A DNA stretch of 64,000 nucleotides from Jingyaoa shaoxingensis (lineage in GTDB: Bacteria; Bacillota; Clostridia; Lachnospirales; Lachnospiraceae), in contig NZ_JACRSZ010000006.1 of assembly GCF_014385005.1 (NCBI RefSeq), forward strand, positions 171,734 to 235,733, in the 5' to 3' direction. Under the pieces are notes generated by a model that was not told the DNA's origin, did not search any database, and was given only the letters and a program-made list of their open reading frames with translations. This document shows, piece after piece, positions 42,220 through 52,182 of the stretch (the first letter of the stretch is position 1; every line of letters begins with the position of its first letter). A program made the translations under genes and the position numbers.

Positions 42220-42720
42220 TCATATATTTACTTTTTCCCATGCATCTTCCATACTGTCTTCTCCACAGGCTACTGCTTCTGCATATACCAGTACATCAAA
42301 ACTCTCCAGATCTTCTTCTGCTGCATCCTTTCGGATCATTATCTGTGAAAACAGCGTTCCTGTCGTCTCCTGTGGTTTTACTTTGTTATTCCAGTAATAA
42401 TATCCGTCACTCCCTTTGGTCCATCCCTGCTGAATCTGCAATGATTCGCAGAATTTCTCAGCTTCCATGCTGGAAAAATGTACCATTACTCTGACATAAC
42501 AGTCCGTAGTAGAACTGCTGGTCACTGCAACCGTTTTGGGAATTACCGTTCCGGGAATTAATTCTTCCGGCGGATCAAATTTTTCCGTAATATGGATGTC
42601 GGTATTTGCCGCTGTGATGTTATTGTTCACACTATCCTGTGATGTCAGATAGGCAAATACTGCTCCGGTGCTGGCTCCCGTTATCAACAGCGCCAGCATA
42701 AAGGCAGCTAATTTTTTCAT
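42220..42720 (-). CDS. SipW-dependent TasA/camelysin-like protein (first copy)
   Basis: The start is the ATG at 42720, with an AAAGGA site; a longer frame to 42837 lies in the untranslated leader. The 166-residue protein has the leader KLAAFMLALLITGASTGAVFAYLTSQD and the mature start NTDIHITEKFDPP. LIPGTVIPKTVAVTSSSTTDCYVRV is a TasA-like strand region, and the end VYAEAVACGEDSMEDAW matches the second copy. It is the first gene of the six-gene cluster, behind a strong promoter and a leader hairpin. Confidence 0.84.
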   Translation of the reverse strand: MKKLAAFMLALLITGASTGAVFAYLTSQDSVNNNITAANTDIHITEKFDPPEELIPGTVIPKTVAVTSSSTTDCYVRVMVHFSSMEAEKFCESLQIQQGWTKGSDGYYYWNNKVKPQETTGTLFSQIMIRKDAAEEDLESFDVLVYAEAVACGEDSMEDAWEKVNI

Positions 42721-42910
42721 ATGCCCGTCCTTTCTCCTGATTCTCAGATTCACCAGGTCTGTCCAGAACCTGCAGCATTCCTGTAAAAGAACTGAACAGC
42801 ATTGATTTTTGTGCGCAAAAAACACACGATTACACAATCATGCACATTCCCCCTTTTCAATTAATTAAAATTAGATAAGGAATAGTTGGCAGAATTGCCG
42901 GATCCCTTCC

Positions 42911-42931
42911 GGAAATACAGAACGTATTTCC
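42911..42931 (-). promoter_or_regulatory. Leader hairpin of the fibre cluster
   Basis: GGAAATAC and GTATTTCC (42911-42918 and 42924-42931) form an 8-bp perfect stem with a 5-nt loop just downstream of the promoter. It may be an operator palindrome or an mRNA 5' stabiliser; no T tract follows. Confidence 0.5.
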
Positions 42932-42944
42932 GATGAACACATTT

Positions 42945-42973
42945 ACTATAGCATGTTATCATACTTATTGCAA
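42945..42973 (-). promoter_or_regulatory. Promoter of the SipW/TasA-like cluster
   Basis: -35 TTGCAA (42968-42973) and extended -10 TGCTATAGT (hexamer 42945-42950) are 17 nt apart. It gives an untranslated leader of about 215 nt before the first gene. Confidence 0.82.
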
Positions 42974-43026
42974 GTATATTTCACTTTTTATTTTCATATA
43001 ATTTTAAAAAATGCAGGAGCATTGTT

Positions 43027-44766
43027 ATGTCTGTTAAAAAATCCTGTATCTTTCTGCTCTTTTCCACTGTTACTTTTTCCCTGATTTTCCTGTTCCTCAA
43101 ACTTACAGATGTGCGTACTGTACATTCTTTTCAGGCACTGACTGACCGTTTTTTTCAGGAAGAAGTTACATCCAGTACCCTGACACTTCATTATACTCTG
43201 CGTGATCCACAGGTATACGGTATTTCCGACATTCCGGTACGTTACAATGCCACCACTTCTGATGTTTCTACTGCAGCAGACTATCTGCAGCAGCTCACAG
43301 ATCTGGATCCATCCTGCCTGCCACTTTCTGATCAGATCACCTATGATATACTGCTGTATCTCTTAAATCAGGACCTTTCTGCCCAGAATTTTTCTCTTTA
43401 TGCAGAGCCTCTCGGTGCCACCATTGGCATTCAGGCACAGCTTCCGGTTCTGCTCTGTGAATACCGTTTCGAGAATATTGATGATATACATACCTATCTC
43501 CAGCTGTTATCTACTACAGATCAGTATTTTTCCAGCCTTCTCTCCTATGAACGGCAAAAAGCTGCCGCCGGACTGTTTATGCCAGATTCCTGTGCAGATG
43601 ACATTATTCATCAATGCAGCACTTTTATTGAAAAAGATCCTTCTCTTCATCTTCTGGTAACCGTCTTTAACCATAAAACAGGTGAAGCTGACTTCCTGAC
43701 AGAATCCGAAAAAAAGGATCTTATACAGCAAAATCTCGATCTGGTTACCCATCATGTTTTTCCTGCCTACCAGCTTCTTATCCGCGGGCTGGAAAATCTG
43801 AAACAGTTCTGTCAGAATCAGAAAGGGCTGTGCTGCCTTCCGCAGGGACGCTCCTATTATGAATATCTGGTGCGGGCCTCCACCGGCTCTTCCCTGTCCG
43901 TAGATTCCATACAGAACAGAATTCAGAAACAGTTGCTGGCCGATGCTGCCGACTGTCGTGCGCTTCTGAAAAAAAGCCTGCATTCTACACCGGTTTCTTC
44001 CATATCGTTTCCGGAAGATCCCAAAGAAATTCTGTCTGACCTCCGTCAGAAAATGACAGAAGATTTTCCACAGCCACCCTCGACCTCCTGTACTTTAAAA
44101 TATGTGGATGAGTCCCTTTCCGGTTACTTAAGTCCTGCTTTTTATCTTACTGCACCAGTAGATGATCTGAATAACAATGTCATCTATCTCAATCCGGCTG
44201 CAAATTACAACGGACTGGAACTTTATACCACACTGGCACACGAAGGATATCCCGGACACCTTTATCAGAATCTGTATTCCGGTTCTGTCCTTTCCCCTCT
44301 CCGCAGTCTGCTCTCCTTTGGCGGCTATACAGAAGGATGGGCTACCTATGTGGAAATGATGAGTTACGGTTATGCTTCAGAAAGCCTGCCCGCAGACTGC
44401 ATAGCTTCTGTTTCTCTGGAACAGAAACAGCGCTCCATGATGCTGGGTCTTTCTTCTCTGACCGATATTCTGGTACATTACAGGGGGTTGGGACGGGAAG
44501 AAATACACACGTTCTTTTCCAGGCTTGGGGTAACTTCCACCCAGGCGGCAGACGCGCTCTATGACGCAGTTCTGGAATCTCCTGCTAATTATCTGAAATA
44601 CTATCTGGGATACCTCTCTTTTCTGGATCTGCAGAATTACTGCCGCAGCCAGTGGCCTGATCAGTTCACTCTATCCGGCTTTCACCGCTATGTTCTGGAA
44701 ATCGGTCCCTGCCCGTTTCCTGTGCTGGAAAAATATCTGAAACTGTGCTATACTCATTCATTATGA
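43027..44766 (+). CDS. DUF885 family protein, membrane-anchored or secreted
   Basis: The 579-residue protein has an N-terminal hydrophobic segment (residues about 7-25) that could be a signal anchor. A DUF885 domain follows, with the signature AHEGYPGHLYQNLY, whose HEGYPGH is the family's putative metal motif, then GGYTEGWATYVE. DUF885 proteins are thought to be metallo-hydrolases or peptidases, but the reaction is not settled. It is divergent from the fibre cluster and its stop overlaps the region before gdpP. A GCAGGAGC ribosome site supports the start. Confidence 0.85.
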   Translation: MSVKKSCIFLLFSTVTFSLIFLFLKLTDVRTVHSFQALTDRFFQEEVTSSTLTLHYTLRDPQVYGISDIPVRYNATTSDVSTAADYLQQLTDLDPSCLPLSDQITYDILLYLLNQDLSAQNFSLYAEPLGATIGIQAQLPVLLCEYRFENIDDIHTYLQLLSTTDQYFSSLLSYERQKAAAGLFMPDSCADDIIHQCSTFIEKDPSLHLLVTVFNHKTGEADFLTESEKKDLIQQNLDLVTHHVFPAYQLLIRGLENLKQFCQNQKGLCCLPQGRSYYEYLVRASTGSSLSVDSIQNRIQKQLLADAADCRALLKKSLHSTPVSSISFPEDPKEILSDLRQKMTEDFPQPPSTSCTLKYVDESLSGYLSPAFYLTAPVDDLNNNVIYLNPAANYNGLELYTTLAHEGYPGHLYQNLYSGSVLSPLRSLLSFGGYTEGWATYVEMMSYGYASESLPADCIASVSLEQKQRSMMLGLSSLTDILVHYRGLGREEIHTFFSRLGVTSTQAADALYDAVLESPANYLKYYLGYLSFLDLQNYCRSQWPDQFTLSGFHRYVLEIGPCPFPVLEKYLKLCYTHSL

Positions 44767-44783
44767 ACGATAGGAGTGATATT

Positions 44784-46829
44784 ATGAAACATCAGGTGTC
44801 CTGGGGAGGCAAATTAAAATCCTACCTAGAATGGCCTATTTTTGTTGTAGTCCTGCTGTTGATTATGGATGTGGCCATATTTGTATGTGACAGACATGCC
44901 GGACTGATTGCCCTTTTGTTTACCTGTATTTACCTCATTGTCATGATCGCACTTTTTTTCGTGTACAGACCATCTGTTATGAAGGAACTGGTGTCTTTTG
45001 CCGCAGAATACGGGCAGGTACAGCGCCAGATGCTGGAAGATTTCAGTATTCCTTACGGACTGCTGGATGTAGACGGCAAGACAATATGGATGAATCATGA
45101 AATGCAGGCCCTGTTTAGGAAAAACAACCGGTATCATCAGGTCATCACCACGCTGATTCCTGATCTGTGTCTGTCCCAGCTTCCTCATGAAAAAGAGACA
45201 ACGGAACTGGAAACCGCCATTGCCGGACACAATTTCCGGGTTCAGGTAAAGCGGGTTCACATTGATGAATGGCAGTCCTCGTCTGACCTTCTGGTCGTTC
45301 CGGATGATCAGTGTTACCTCTATACCGTATATATGTTCGATGATACGGAACTGATGAAGTATATGCGCCTGAACGAAGAACAGAAGCTGGTTACCGGACT
45401 GATCTATATCGACAATTATGATGAAGTTCTTGACAGTATGGATGACGTGCGCAAGTCTCTTCTTCTGGCACTGATTGACCGTAAAATTGACAAATACATC
45501 AGTAATCATCAGGGTATTACCAAAAAGCTGGAAAAAGACAAATACTTTATCATTATCCAGCAGAAATATCTGACCAGTATGCAGGACAGTCGTTTTTCGC
45601 TGCTGGAGGATATTAAGACCGTCAATGTCGGAAATGAAATGAATATTACCTTAAGTATCGGCATCGGTACTGATGGTAAGAATTATCAAGAAAACTATTC
45701 TTTTGCCCATGCAGCTATCGACCTCGCCCTGGGACGTGGCGGGGATCAGGCCGTGGTAAAAGACGCTGTCTCCATTACCTACTATGGCGGTAAATCACAG
45801 CAGGTAGAAAAGAGCACCCGTGTCAGGGCCCGTGTCAAAGCTCAGGCTCTTCTGGAGATTATCAATGCCAAAGATGATGTTGTCATTATGGGACATAAGA
45901 TTACCGATATCGATACCTTCGGTGCTGCCATTGGTATTTTCCGGGCAGCCAGAAGCGTTGGTAAAAAAGCATATATCCTGATTGACAGCAACAGTCATTC
46001 CATTACACCGTATCTGAATATGTTCCTGGAAAACAGGGATTATGAATCGGACATGTTTATCAATCACCATATGGCAGATGAACTGGTGGATGATAATACT
46101 GTACTGGTTGTCGTAGATACCAACCGTCCAAGCAATACCGAATATCCGGAGCTTCTGGAGCGTGCCAAAAACATTGTGGTTCTGGATCACCATCGCCAGA
46201 GCAGTGAGATTATACGCAATGCCACACTTTCCTACACGGAACCATACGCTTCCTCTGCCTGTGAAATGGTGGCAGAGATCCTTCAATACTTTAATGAAGG
46301 CGTGAAGCTGACACGGATTGAAGCTGACTGTGTATATGCCGGAATTATCGTAGATACCAATAATTTTCTTGCAAAAACCGGTATCCGTACCTTCGAGGCT
46401 GCCGCTTATCTTCGGCGCTGCGGGGCTGATGTTACACGCGTCCGTAAGATTATGCGTAACGATGTCTCTGCTTATAAAGCACGGGCGGAAGCCATTCAGA
46501 ACGCTGAACTGTATCATGAATGTTACGCCATTGGCATTCTGCCAAGCAAGAATCTGGACATGCCTACAATTATCGGAGCACAGGCATCCAATGAATTATT
46601 AAATATCATTGGAGTAAAAGCTTCTTTTGTTCTGACTGATTACAACAATATTATCTACATCAGTGCAAGATCCATTGATGAAGTCAATGTACAGATCATC
46701 ATGGAACGCCTGGGTGGCGGTGGCCATATGAATATTGCCGGGGCTCAGCTTGCAGGAATCACTGCCGAAGAGGCAAAGACCAAATTAAAAGAAACACTGG
46801 ACGCCATGATTGCAGAAGGCGCCATTTAA
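44784..46829 (+). CDS. gdpP: Cyclic-di-AMP phosphodiesterase, GdpP-type
   Basis: The start is the ATG at 44784, with AGGAG at 8 nt. The 681-residue protein has two N-terminal membrane helices, a PAS-like domain, a degenerate GGDEF domain (about residues 165-335) and C-terminal DHH/DHHA1 domains. Visible motifs are [35 protein letters not shown] and the glycine-rich [13 protein letters not shown]. GdpP degrades c-di-AMP and so affects potassium, osmotic and cell-wall balance. The gdpP-rplI-dnaB order is conserved in Firmicutes. Confidence 0.95.
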   Translation: MKHQVSWGGKLKSYLEWPIFVVVLLLIMDVAIFVCDRHAGLIALLFTCIYLIVMIALFFVYRPSVMKELVSFAAEYGQVQRQMLEDFSIPYGLLDVDGKTIWMNHEMQALFRKNNRYHQVITTLIPDLCLSQLPHEKETTELETAIAGHNFRVQVKRVHIDEWQSSSDLLVVPDDQCYLYTVYMFDDTELMKYMRLNEEQKLVTGLIYIDNYDEVLDSMDDVRKSLLLALIDRKIDKYISNHQGITKKLEKDKYFIIIQQKYLTSMQDSRFSLLEDIKTVNVGNEMNITLSIGIGTDGKNYQENYSFAHAAIDLALGRGGDQAVVKDAVSITYYGGKSQQVEKSTRVRARVKAQALLEIINAKDDVVIMGHKITDIDTFGAAIGIFRAARSVGKKAYILIDSNSHSITPYLNMFLENRDYESDMFINHHMADELVDDNTVLVVVDTNRPSNTEYPELLERAKNIVVLDHHRQSSEIIRNATLSYTEPYASSACEMVAEILQYFNEGVKLTRIEADCVYAGIIVDTNNFLAKTGIRTFEAAAYLRRCGADVTRVRKIMRNDVSAYKARAEAIQNAELYHECYAIGILPSKNLDMPTIIGAQASNELLNIIGVKASFVLTDYNNIIYISARSIDEVNVQIIMERLGGGGHMNIAGAQLAGITAEEAKTKLKETLDAMIAEGAI

Positions 46830-46848
46830 TAAAGGAGGAGTCATTATT

Positions 46849-47295
46849 ATGAAAGTAATTTTATTAGAAGATGTAAAATCCCTGGGAAAAAAGGGTGAAA
46901 CCGTCAATGTCAGCGACGGATATGCAAGAAATATGCTGTTTCCAAAGAAACTGGGTGTGGAAGCTACTCCAAAAAACTTAAATGACTTAAAGCTTCAGAA
47001 AGCCAATCAGGCAAAAATTGCTCAGGAACAGTTAGATGCTGCCAAAGCATTTGCTGAAGTACTGGCAACCAAAGAAATCATTCTGGCAATCAAGGTCGGA
47101 GAAGGCGGTAAGACCTTCGGTTCTGTTTCCTCCAAGGAAATCGCAGAAGCAGCGAAAAAGCAGTTTGATCTGGATATCGACAAGAAGAAGATCCAGCTTC
47201 CGAATCCAATCCGTGCCCTTGGCACCACAGAAGTCGGTGTAAAACTTCATCCAAAGGTAACTGCATCCTTAAAAGTTACTGTTAAAGAAGCATAA
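46849..47295 (+). CDS. rplI: 50S ribosomal protein L9
   Basis: The ATG at 46849 follows AAAGGAGGAG. The 148-residue protein has the L9 N-terminal signature [15 protein letters not shown] and [11 protein letters not shown], a long connecting helix and the C-terminal domain ending [12 protein letters not shown]9 binds 23S rRNA domain V near L1. It lies 19 nt after gdpP and 14 nt before dnaB, clearly one operon. Confidence 0.98.
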   Translation: MKVILLEDVKSLGKKGETVNVSDGYARNMLFPKKLGVEATPKNLNDLKLQKANQAKIAQEQLDAAKAFAEVLATKEIILAIKVGEGGKTFGSVSSKEIAEAAKKQFDLDIDKKKIQLPNPIRALGTTEVGVKLHPKVTASLKVTVKEA

Positions 47296-47309
47296 AGGAT
47301 CGCAGAATT

Positions 47310-48638
47310 ATGGAAGAAACTCTTATCAAACGGGTGCTGCCCAACAGTCCCGAAGCGGAACAGTCTGTAATCGGTTCTATGATCATGGACTCTGAAGCCA
47401 TCATGACTGCTTCGGAGATACTGACCAGCGAAGATTTTTATCAACGACAGTACGGCATTCTGTTTGATGCCATGGTGGAGTTGTATAATGAGGGAAAAGC
47501 CGTGGATCTGGTTACCCTGCAGGACCGTCTGAAGGAAAAAGATGTGCCGCCGGAAGTAGCCAGCCTGGAATTCGTAAAAGACATTCTGGATTCTGTTTAT
47601 ACTTCTGCCCACATCCGTCAGTATGCTTCTATTGTTCATGAAAAAGCCATGCTGCGCCGGCTGATCCGCACTACAGAAGGTATTGCCAATGCCTGTTATG
47701 CCGGAAAAGAATCCATGGAAGATATCTTCGTGGATACTGAAAAACAGATTTTTGATATTATCCAGCAGAATACTTCCGGTGAATATGTACCAATCAAAGA
47801 TGTTGTCTTAAATGCTCTGGATAAAATCGAGATGGCTTCCCGTACAAAGGGGAATGTAACCGGTATTCCAACAGGCTTCATTGATCTTGATTATAAGACA
47901 GCCGGCTTTCAGCCGTCTGACCTGATTCTGGTGGCCGCCCGTCCTTCTATGGGTAAGACAGCGCTGGTTCTGAATATTGCACAGCACATGGCTTTTCGTG
48001 AGGATGTCACTGTTGCCGTATTCAGTCTGGAAATGTCAAAGGAGCAGCTGGTAAACCGTCTGCTCTCCCTGGAATCCCGTGTAGATTCCCAGTCCATCCG
48101 AACCGGTAATCTTACTGACGAAGACTGGAGCAAGCTGATCGAAGGTGCCGGAGTCATCGGTAAGTCTCACCTGATCATTGACGATACGCCGGGTATCTCT
48201 GTTACAGAGCTTCGAAGCAAATGCCGTAAATTCAAGATGGAACATAATCTGGGAATTATCATCATCGACTACCTGCAGCTGATGACCGGAAGTAAACGAA
48301 GTGAGTCCAGACAGCAGGAGATCTCAGATATTTCCCGTTCTCTAAAAGCAGTTGCCCGTGAACTGAACGTTCCGGTAGTGGCACTGTCTCAGCTGAGCCG
48401 TGCAGTAGAACAGCGTCCGGATCATCGTCCAATGCTTTCTGACTTGCGTGAATCCGGTGCTATCGAACAGGATGCCGACGTGGTTATGTTCATTTACCGA
48501 GATGATTATTATAATAAAGATACCGCCAAACCAAACGTGGCAGAAATCATCATTGCCAAGCAGAGAAACGGTGCCATCGGCACCATTGAACTGGCATGGC
48601 TGCCACAGTATACCAAGTTTGCGAATATGAAAAAATAA
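47310..48638 (+). CDS. dnaB: Replicative DNA helicase
   Basis: The 442-residue hexameric helicase has the N-terminal DnaB domain (NSPEAEQSVIGSM), the Walker A ARPSMGKTALVLN, the Walker B region GIIIIDYLQLM and the late LSQLSRAVEQR and SDLRESGAIEQDADV motifs. It unwinds DNA at the replication fork. There is no intein. It closes the gdpP-rplI-dnaB operon and is followed by a strong terminator. Confidence 0.98.
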   Translation: MEETLIKRVLPNSPEAEQSVIGSMIMDSEAIMTASEILTSEDFYQRQYGILFDAMVELYNEGKAVDLVTLQDRLKEKDVPPEVASLEFVKDILDSVYTSAHIRQYASIVHEKAMLRRLIRTTEGIANACYAGKESMEDIFVDTEKQIFDIIQQNTSGEYVPIKDVVLNALDKIEMASRTKGNVTGIPTGFIDLDYKTAGFQPSDLILVAARPSMGKTALVLNIAQHMAFREDVTVAVFSLEMSKEQLVNRLLSLESRVDSQSIRTGNLTDEDWSKLIEGAGVIGKSHLIIDDTPGISVTELRSKCRKFKMEHNLGIIIIDYLQLMTGSKRSESRQQEISDISRSLKAVARELNVPVVALSQLSRAVEQRPDHRPMLSDLRESGAIEQDADVVMFIYRDDYYNKDTAKPNVAEIIIAKQRNGAIGTIELAWLPQYTKFANMKK

Positions 48639-48695
48639 GCCAGTGGGGACGGATTGAATGGCTCTTAAATGCCATTCATCCCGTCCCCATTGGCT
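48638..48695 (+). terminator. Terminator after dnaB
   Basis: A very long stem (AGCCAGTGGGGACGG... with its complement, about 25 bp with a few mismatches) surrounds a short TCTTAAA-type loop, followed by TTTCCG. The stem is longer than a typical terminator, though the T tract is short. Confidence 0.75.
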
Positions 48696-48804
48696 TTCCG
48701 TATATTTACAGTTTATTCTGGTAATAATTACAGTCTAACGTTCTATTATTTACTGTTTTTACCTGTATGATCATAGTATCATATTGTAAAGGAAAGGTAT
48801 TACC

Positions 48805-49128
48805 GTGAATAACATCCGCTCTCTTCGAAAAGAAAAGCATATATCGCAGACTCGCTTAAGTACAGAGCTGGAAGTATCTCAGGAGACAATCAGCGCATAT
48901 GAAAACGGCAAACATTATCCAAGTGCCAAGTCTCTGATCAAACTCCGTGATCTTTTTGGTGTCAGTATTGATTATATTCTTGGTCTGACTGACCAACGTT
49001 ACCCGGCTCTTCAAAGAAGTGATCTTGCGGAAGATGAACAGCTTCTCCTCCACACCTATCGCAAGATGGATTCTCCAGGAAAGCAGCGTCTGAGAGGTTA
49101 TCTGGATGCAATCCAGACTTCACGATAA
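48805..49128 (+). CDS. XRE-family helix-turn-helix regulator
   Basis: A GTG start follows AAAGGAAAGG. The 107-residue protein has a complete Cro/CI helix-turn-helix (HISQTRLSTELEVSQETI) followed by SAYENGKHYPSAKSLIKL and FGVSIDYILGLTD, then a short C-terminal tail that may serve in dimerisation. It is followed 17 nt later by a second small XRE gene. Targets are unknown. The pair sits alone after dnaB and shows no phage genes around it. Confidence 0.88.
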   Translation: MNNIRSLRKEKHISQTRLSTELEVSQETISAYENGKHYPSAKSLIKLRDLFGVSIDYILGLTDQRYPALQRSDLAEDEQLLLHTYRKMDSPGKQRLRGYLDAIQTSR

Positions 49129-49145
49129 CATTCAAAGGTATATTT

Positions 49146-49370
49146 ATGAACACAAGATTACTGGCATTACGTACTGACCGCAAACTTTCCCAGACAGCCA
49201 TTGCCCACTGCTTAAACTGCAGTCAGCGAATGTACAGCCGCTATGAACGTGGCGAAGTAGACATGCCGCTTTCCATCCTGGTAGAAGCCGCCAGATATTA
49301 TAATATCAGTACAGATTATCTGTTAAACCTGACAGATATTCCTAATGCCTATCCATCAAACGAGCGGTAA
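49146..49370 (+). CDS. Small XRE-family regulator
   Basis: The 74-residue protein consists only of the helix-turn-helix domain: RKLSQTAIAHCLNCSQRMYS, RYERGEVDMPLSILVEAA and YYNISTDYLLNLTD. It probably forms one transcription unit with the preceding regulator; the two proteins share the same overall helix-turn-helix plan, suggesting an old duplication. Its own targets are unknown. The 106 nt after it before the convergent DUF362 gene show no clear terminator. Confidence 0.85.
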   Translation: MNTRLLALRTDRKLSQTAIAHCLNCSQRMYSRYERGEVDMPLSILVEAARYYNISTDYLLNLTDIPNAYPSNER

Positions 49371-49476
49371 AATTATTGGTGACAGGTCTCCTTTATCATA
49401 CTATTGATACTGTGAGAACCTTTCACTTGTTGTTTTATATCTGTTCTGAGCAGTTACATCATTTCAGTGCTTTCGT

Positions 49477-50607
49477 TTATTTTTCACTGATATATTTCTT
49501 TAATGATTCATAAATCTGTTCTTCTGTTGGAGGACACCCTTTTACAGAATACTCAAATCCGGAAGTACAGGATCCCACTCCCAGTTTTCCTGTTTCACCA
49601 CGGTATCCCTGACCGATGCAGACTTTTGTACCCAGCTTTTCCAGCAATCCTTCTTCTTTCAAGCGTTGCAGTGCCGGCAGAAAATATCCGTAGCAGGCAC
49701 TGCAGGATTCCACTTCTTCTACTGCATCCTCCAACGCAGCAACCTTGTAGCTTTTCGGCAATTCCGACTCTGTATAATCAGCATTTCGTCTGCACAGCCG
49801 AATATCGGCATGCTCCAGATCCGTACTGCCACATCCCAGTTCTTCTGCCATCTTCAGATACCCTATATCTTCCGTTTCATAATGAAGCATATGGCAGGCA
49901 CAGGCATCCATCAGCACCGGATCCGCTGCAGTCATGATACAGTTGCGTACCGTCGGATTGCCCCCATCTTCAAAGTCCAGATCTCCGCAGATATTGTCCA
50001 CAACGATAAAATCCTGATGGATTCCCATACTCAGATGTGCAATGGGTTTATGAAGTCCCATTGCATGAAAATGCCGTTTTTCTTTATTCGGAATCAGGCC
50101 TTTCATATTCTTCAGCGCACAGGTCATCTTTGTCTGGCAATGTCCCTTCAACACCGGTACATTGATCAGAAAATCTATTTTCTCCACGCTGTCACAGATC
50201 TGAAGTTCCAGTCCTGCGCAATCTTTCGTATGGCTGCTGTCCTTCTGCATATCCCAGAATGGTACCCTATACTTTTCACTCAGCCGGTCATACCCGCATA
50301 CTTCTACAGACTCCTGTGTCTTATCTCCTACCCAGGAGCCTTCCAGCATGGCAATCCTGGTAAATTCGTGTTCCTGAAGATATACTATGATCCCCTCCAC
50401 TACTTCCGGATGGGTAGTCCCACCCCAGGAAGCTTCTGAAGGTGAAACCAGATTGGGCTTAATTCCAATCTGCAACTCCTGATTACTTTTGCCGAGCTCA
50501 GTTTTCCGATGTTCAATCATCTCCGCAAGTCCTGATTCCTCCAGTATTTCCTTTGTCATCTGAAAATAATCTGTCCCGTATATTTTTAAAATCTGATTTT
50601 TCTGCAT
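49477..50607 (-). CDS. DUF362 domain protein
   Basis: I use the ATG at 50607 (MQKNQILKI), after AAAAAGGGGAC; the frame continues upstream to 50748 without a ribosome site. The 376-residue protein has the DUF362 core with IKPNLVSPSEASWGG, IAMLEGSWVGD, NVPVLKGHCQTKMTCALKNMKG and ADPVLMDACACHML. The C-terminal part has Cys pairs CSACYG and SCTSGFEYSVKGC that could bind metal, but no clear ferredoxin motif. The function of DUF362 proteins is not established. Confidence 0.82.
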   Translation of the reverse strand: MQKNQILKIYGTDYFQMTKEILEESGLAEMIEHRKTELGKSNQELQIGIKPNLVSPSEASWGGTTHPEVVEGIIVYLQEHEFTRIAMLEGSWVGDKTQESVEVCGYDRLSEKYRVPFWDMQKDSSHTKDCAGLELQICDSVEKIDFLINVPVLKGHCQTKMTCALKNMKGLIPNKEKRHFHAMGLHKPIAHLSMGIHQDFIVVDNICGDLDFEDGGNPTVRNCIMTAADPVLMDACACHMLHYETEDIGYLKMAEELGCGSTDLEHADIRLCRRNADYTESELPKSYKVAALEDAVEEVESCSACYGYFLPALQRLKEEGLLEKLGTKVCIGQGYRGETGKLGVGSCTSGFEYSVKGCPPTEEQIYESLKKYISEK

Positions 50608-50821
50608 GATAATTGTCCCCTTTTTCAGCAAGCAGTCTGTCACCATCTTTTCCATCGTCCTTTTCTGACCGCATGCAGTTTTTGTTTCCTCTTTTTCTGT
50701 CCCTTTTAGTGTAGCATCTGTCCTTTTTCTGCGCAAGGCAAACACCAATTCACATGTTTTCTATATGGGAACAGTATTGTATCTCATAAGGTTCTATCCC
50801 TAAAACATAAGTTTTCCCCTG

Positions 50822-50850
50822 TTGAGTTTTGCCTTTTGTGCGAGTATAAT
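50822..50850 (+). promoter_or_regulatory. Promoter of the AGE isomerase gene
   Basis: -35 TTGAGT (50822-50827) and a consensus -10 TATAAT (50845-50850) are 17 nt apart, with transcription starting about 65 nt before the ATG. A TATCTGT/ACAGATA inverted repeat occupies the leader. The rest of the 314-nt divergent gap (50608-50921) shows nothing else clear. Confidence 0.78.
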
Positions 50851-50921
50851 ATAACCGTAAAAAATGGTATCTGTGAAGACTCTGAACAGATACAAAAATG
50901 ATATCTCTGGGGGATTACAAA

Positions 50922-52169
50922 ATGAGTACAGAAAATAAGAAATACCTGATTGATACCGATGAAAACAAGAAATTTCTCGAAGAAATCCGTGACGGACTTC
51001 TGAACTTCGGACATGCTTTTCCGTCTCCGGGCGGTGGGTCTTATTACCTTGGTGACGATGGTACACCATGGAAAGACCGTAACCGGGAGACATGGATTAC
51101 CAGCCGTATGGCTCATGTATACAGTATTGGCACTTTCCTTGGACATGAAGGCAGTGCTGAACTGGCAGATGCCGCACTGAAGGGTCTGCGTGGAGAACTT
51201 CACGATGATGTCAACGGTGGATGGTATGCCGGCCTGACTGCCAATAATGAAATCGTACCTACCAAACAGTGCTATGCCCACGCTTTCGTTATTCTGGCCG
51301 CTTCTTCAGGAGTTCTTGCAGGAAGACCTGGCGCACAGGAACTGCTGGATGAAGCGTTAAAAACCTACGACCTGCGTTTCTGGAATGAAGAAGAAGGACT
51401 TTCCTGTGATACCTGGAATACAGAATTTACCGTGTTGGATGATTACCGTGGCCTGAATGCCAACATGCACACCGTAGAGGCATTTCTCGCTGCTGCTGAT
51501 GTGACCGGTGATGAAAAATACCGTGTAAGAGCAGGGCGCATCATTGACCATGTAACCGGCTGGGCGAAAGAGAATCACTGGCGTATTCCGGAGCATTTTT
51601 CCAAAGACTGGGTGGCTGATCTGGAATGTAACAAAGAACGTCCTGACGATCCATTTAAGCCTTACGGAGCAACTCCCGGACATGGTATTGAATGGGCAAG
51701 ACTGATTACTCAATGGGCACTTTCCTTCTACCGCACCAACAAACAGAATGCTGTATCCTATATTGCCATGGCTGAATTTCTTTACAATCGTGCCATCGAA
51801 GATGCATGGTATGCAGATGGCGCACCAGGTATCTGCTACACCACCGACTGGGAAGGCAAACCTGTGGTCCATGACCGTATGCACTGGACACTGGCTGAAG
51901 CCATTAATACTTCTGCTGTACTCTGGCATGTAACCAAGAATCAGAAATATGCCGATGACTATGCCAAATTCATGCAGTATCTGGATGAAAAAGTACTGGA
52001 TCATGTACATGGCTCCTGGTTCCACCAGCTGGATCAGAATAATGAACTTTTGACTACTGTATGGCCGGGCAAATCTGACCTGTATCATGCAACTCAGGCA
52101 ACCCTGATTCCTTATTATACACCGGATCTGTCTATTGCACCGGCTGTCAAAGAAGGAAAAACCTGCTAA
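50922..52169 (+). CDS. AGE-family aldose-ketose isomerase/epimerase (YihS-like)
   Basis: The start is the ATG at 50922, after TGGGGGATTAC. The 415-residue protein has the alpha6/alpha6-barrel features of N-acylglucosamine 2-epimerase-fold enzymes: RMAHVYSIGTFLGHEG, DDVNGGWYAGL, KQCYAHAFVILAASSG, LNANMHTVEAFLAA and HGIEWARLITQWAL with conserved histidines. The pattern is nearest to YihS/mannose-isomerase-type enzymes, which convert mannose, fructose and glucose or sulfoquinovose. No sulfoquinovose genes are nearby, so mannose or a related aldose is the safer guess. It is probably co-transcribed with the next gene. Confidence 0.85.
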   Translation: MSTENKKYLIDTDENKKFLEEIRDGLLNFGHAFPSPGGGSYYLGDDGTPWKDRNRETWITSRMAHVYSIGTFLGHEGSAELADAALKGLRGELHDDVNGGWYAGLTANNEIVPTKQCYAHAFVILAASSGVLAGRPGAQELLDEALKTYDLRFWNEEEGLSCDTWNTEFTVLDDYRGLNANMHTVEAFLAAADVTGDEKYRVRAGRIIDHVTGWAKENHWRIPEHFSKDWVADLECNKERPDDPFKPYGATPGHGIEWARLITQWALSFYRTNKQNAVSYIAMAEFLYNRAIEDAWYADGAPGICYTTDWEGKPVVHDRMHWTLAEAINTSAVLWHVTKNQKYADDYAKFMQYLDEKVLDHVHGSWFHQLDQNNELLTTVWPGKSDLYHATQATLIPYYTPDLSIAPAVKEGKTC

Positions 52170-52182
52170 TTGGAGAAGATGA

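Noticed and set aside
45795..46517. 240-codon minus-strand frame opposite gdpP
   Set aside because: It lies fully within the DHH domain of gdpP and shows no family features or start signal.
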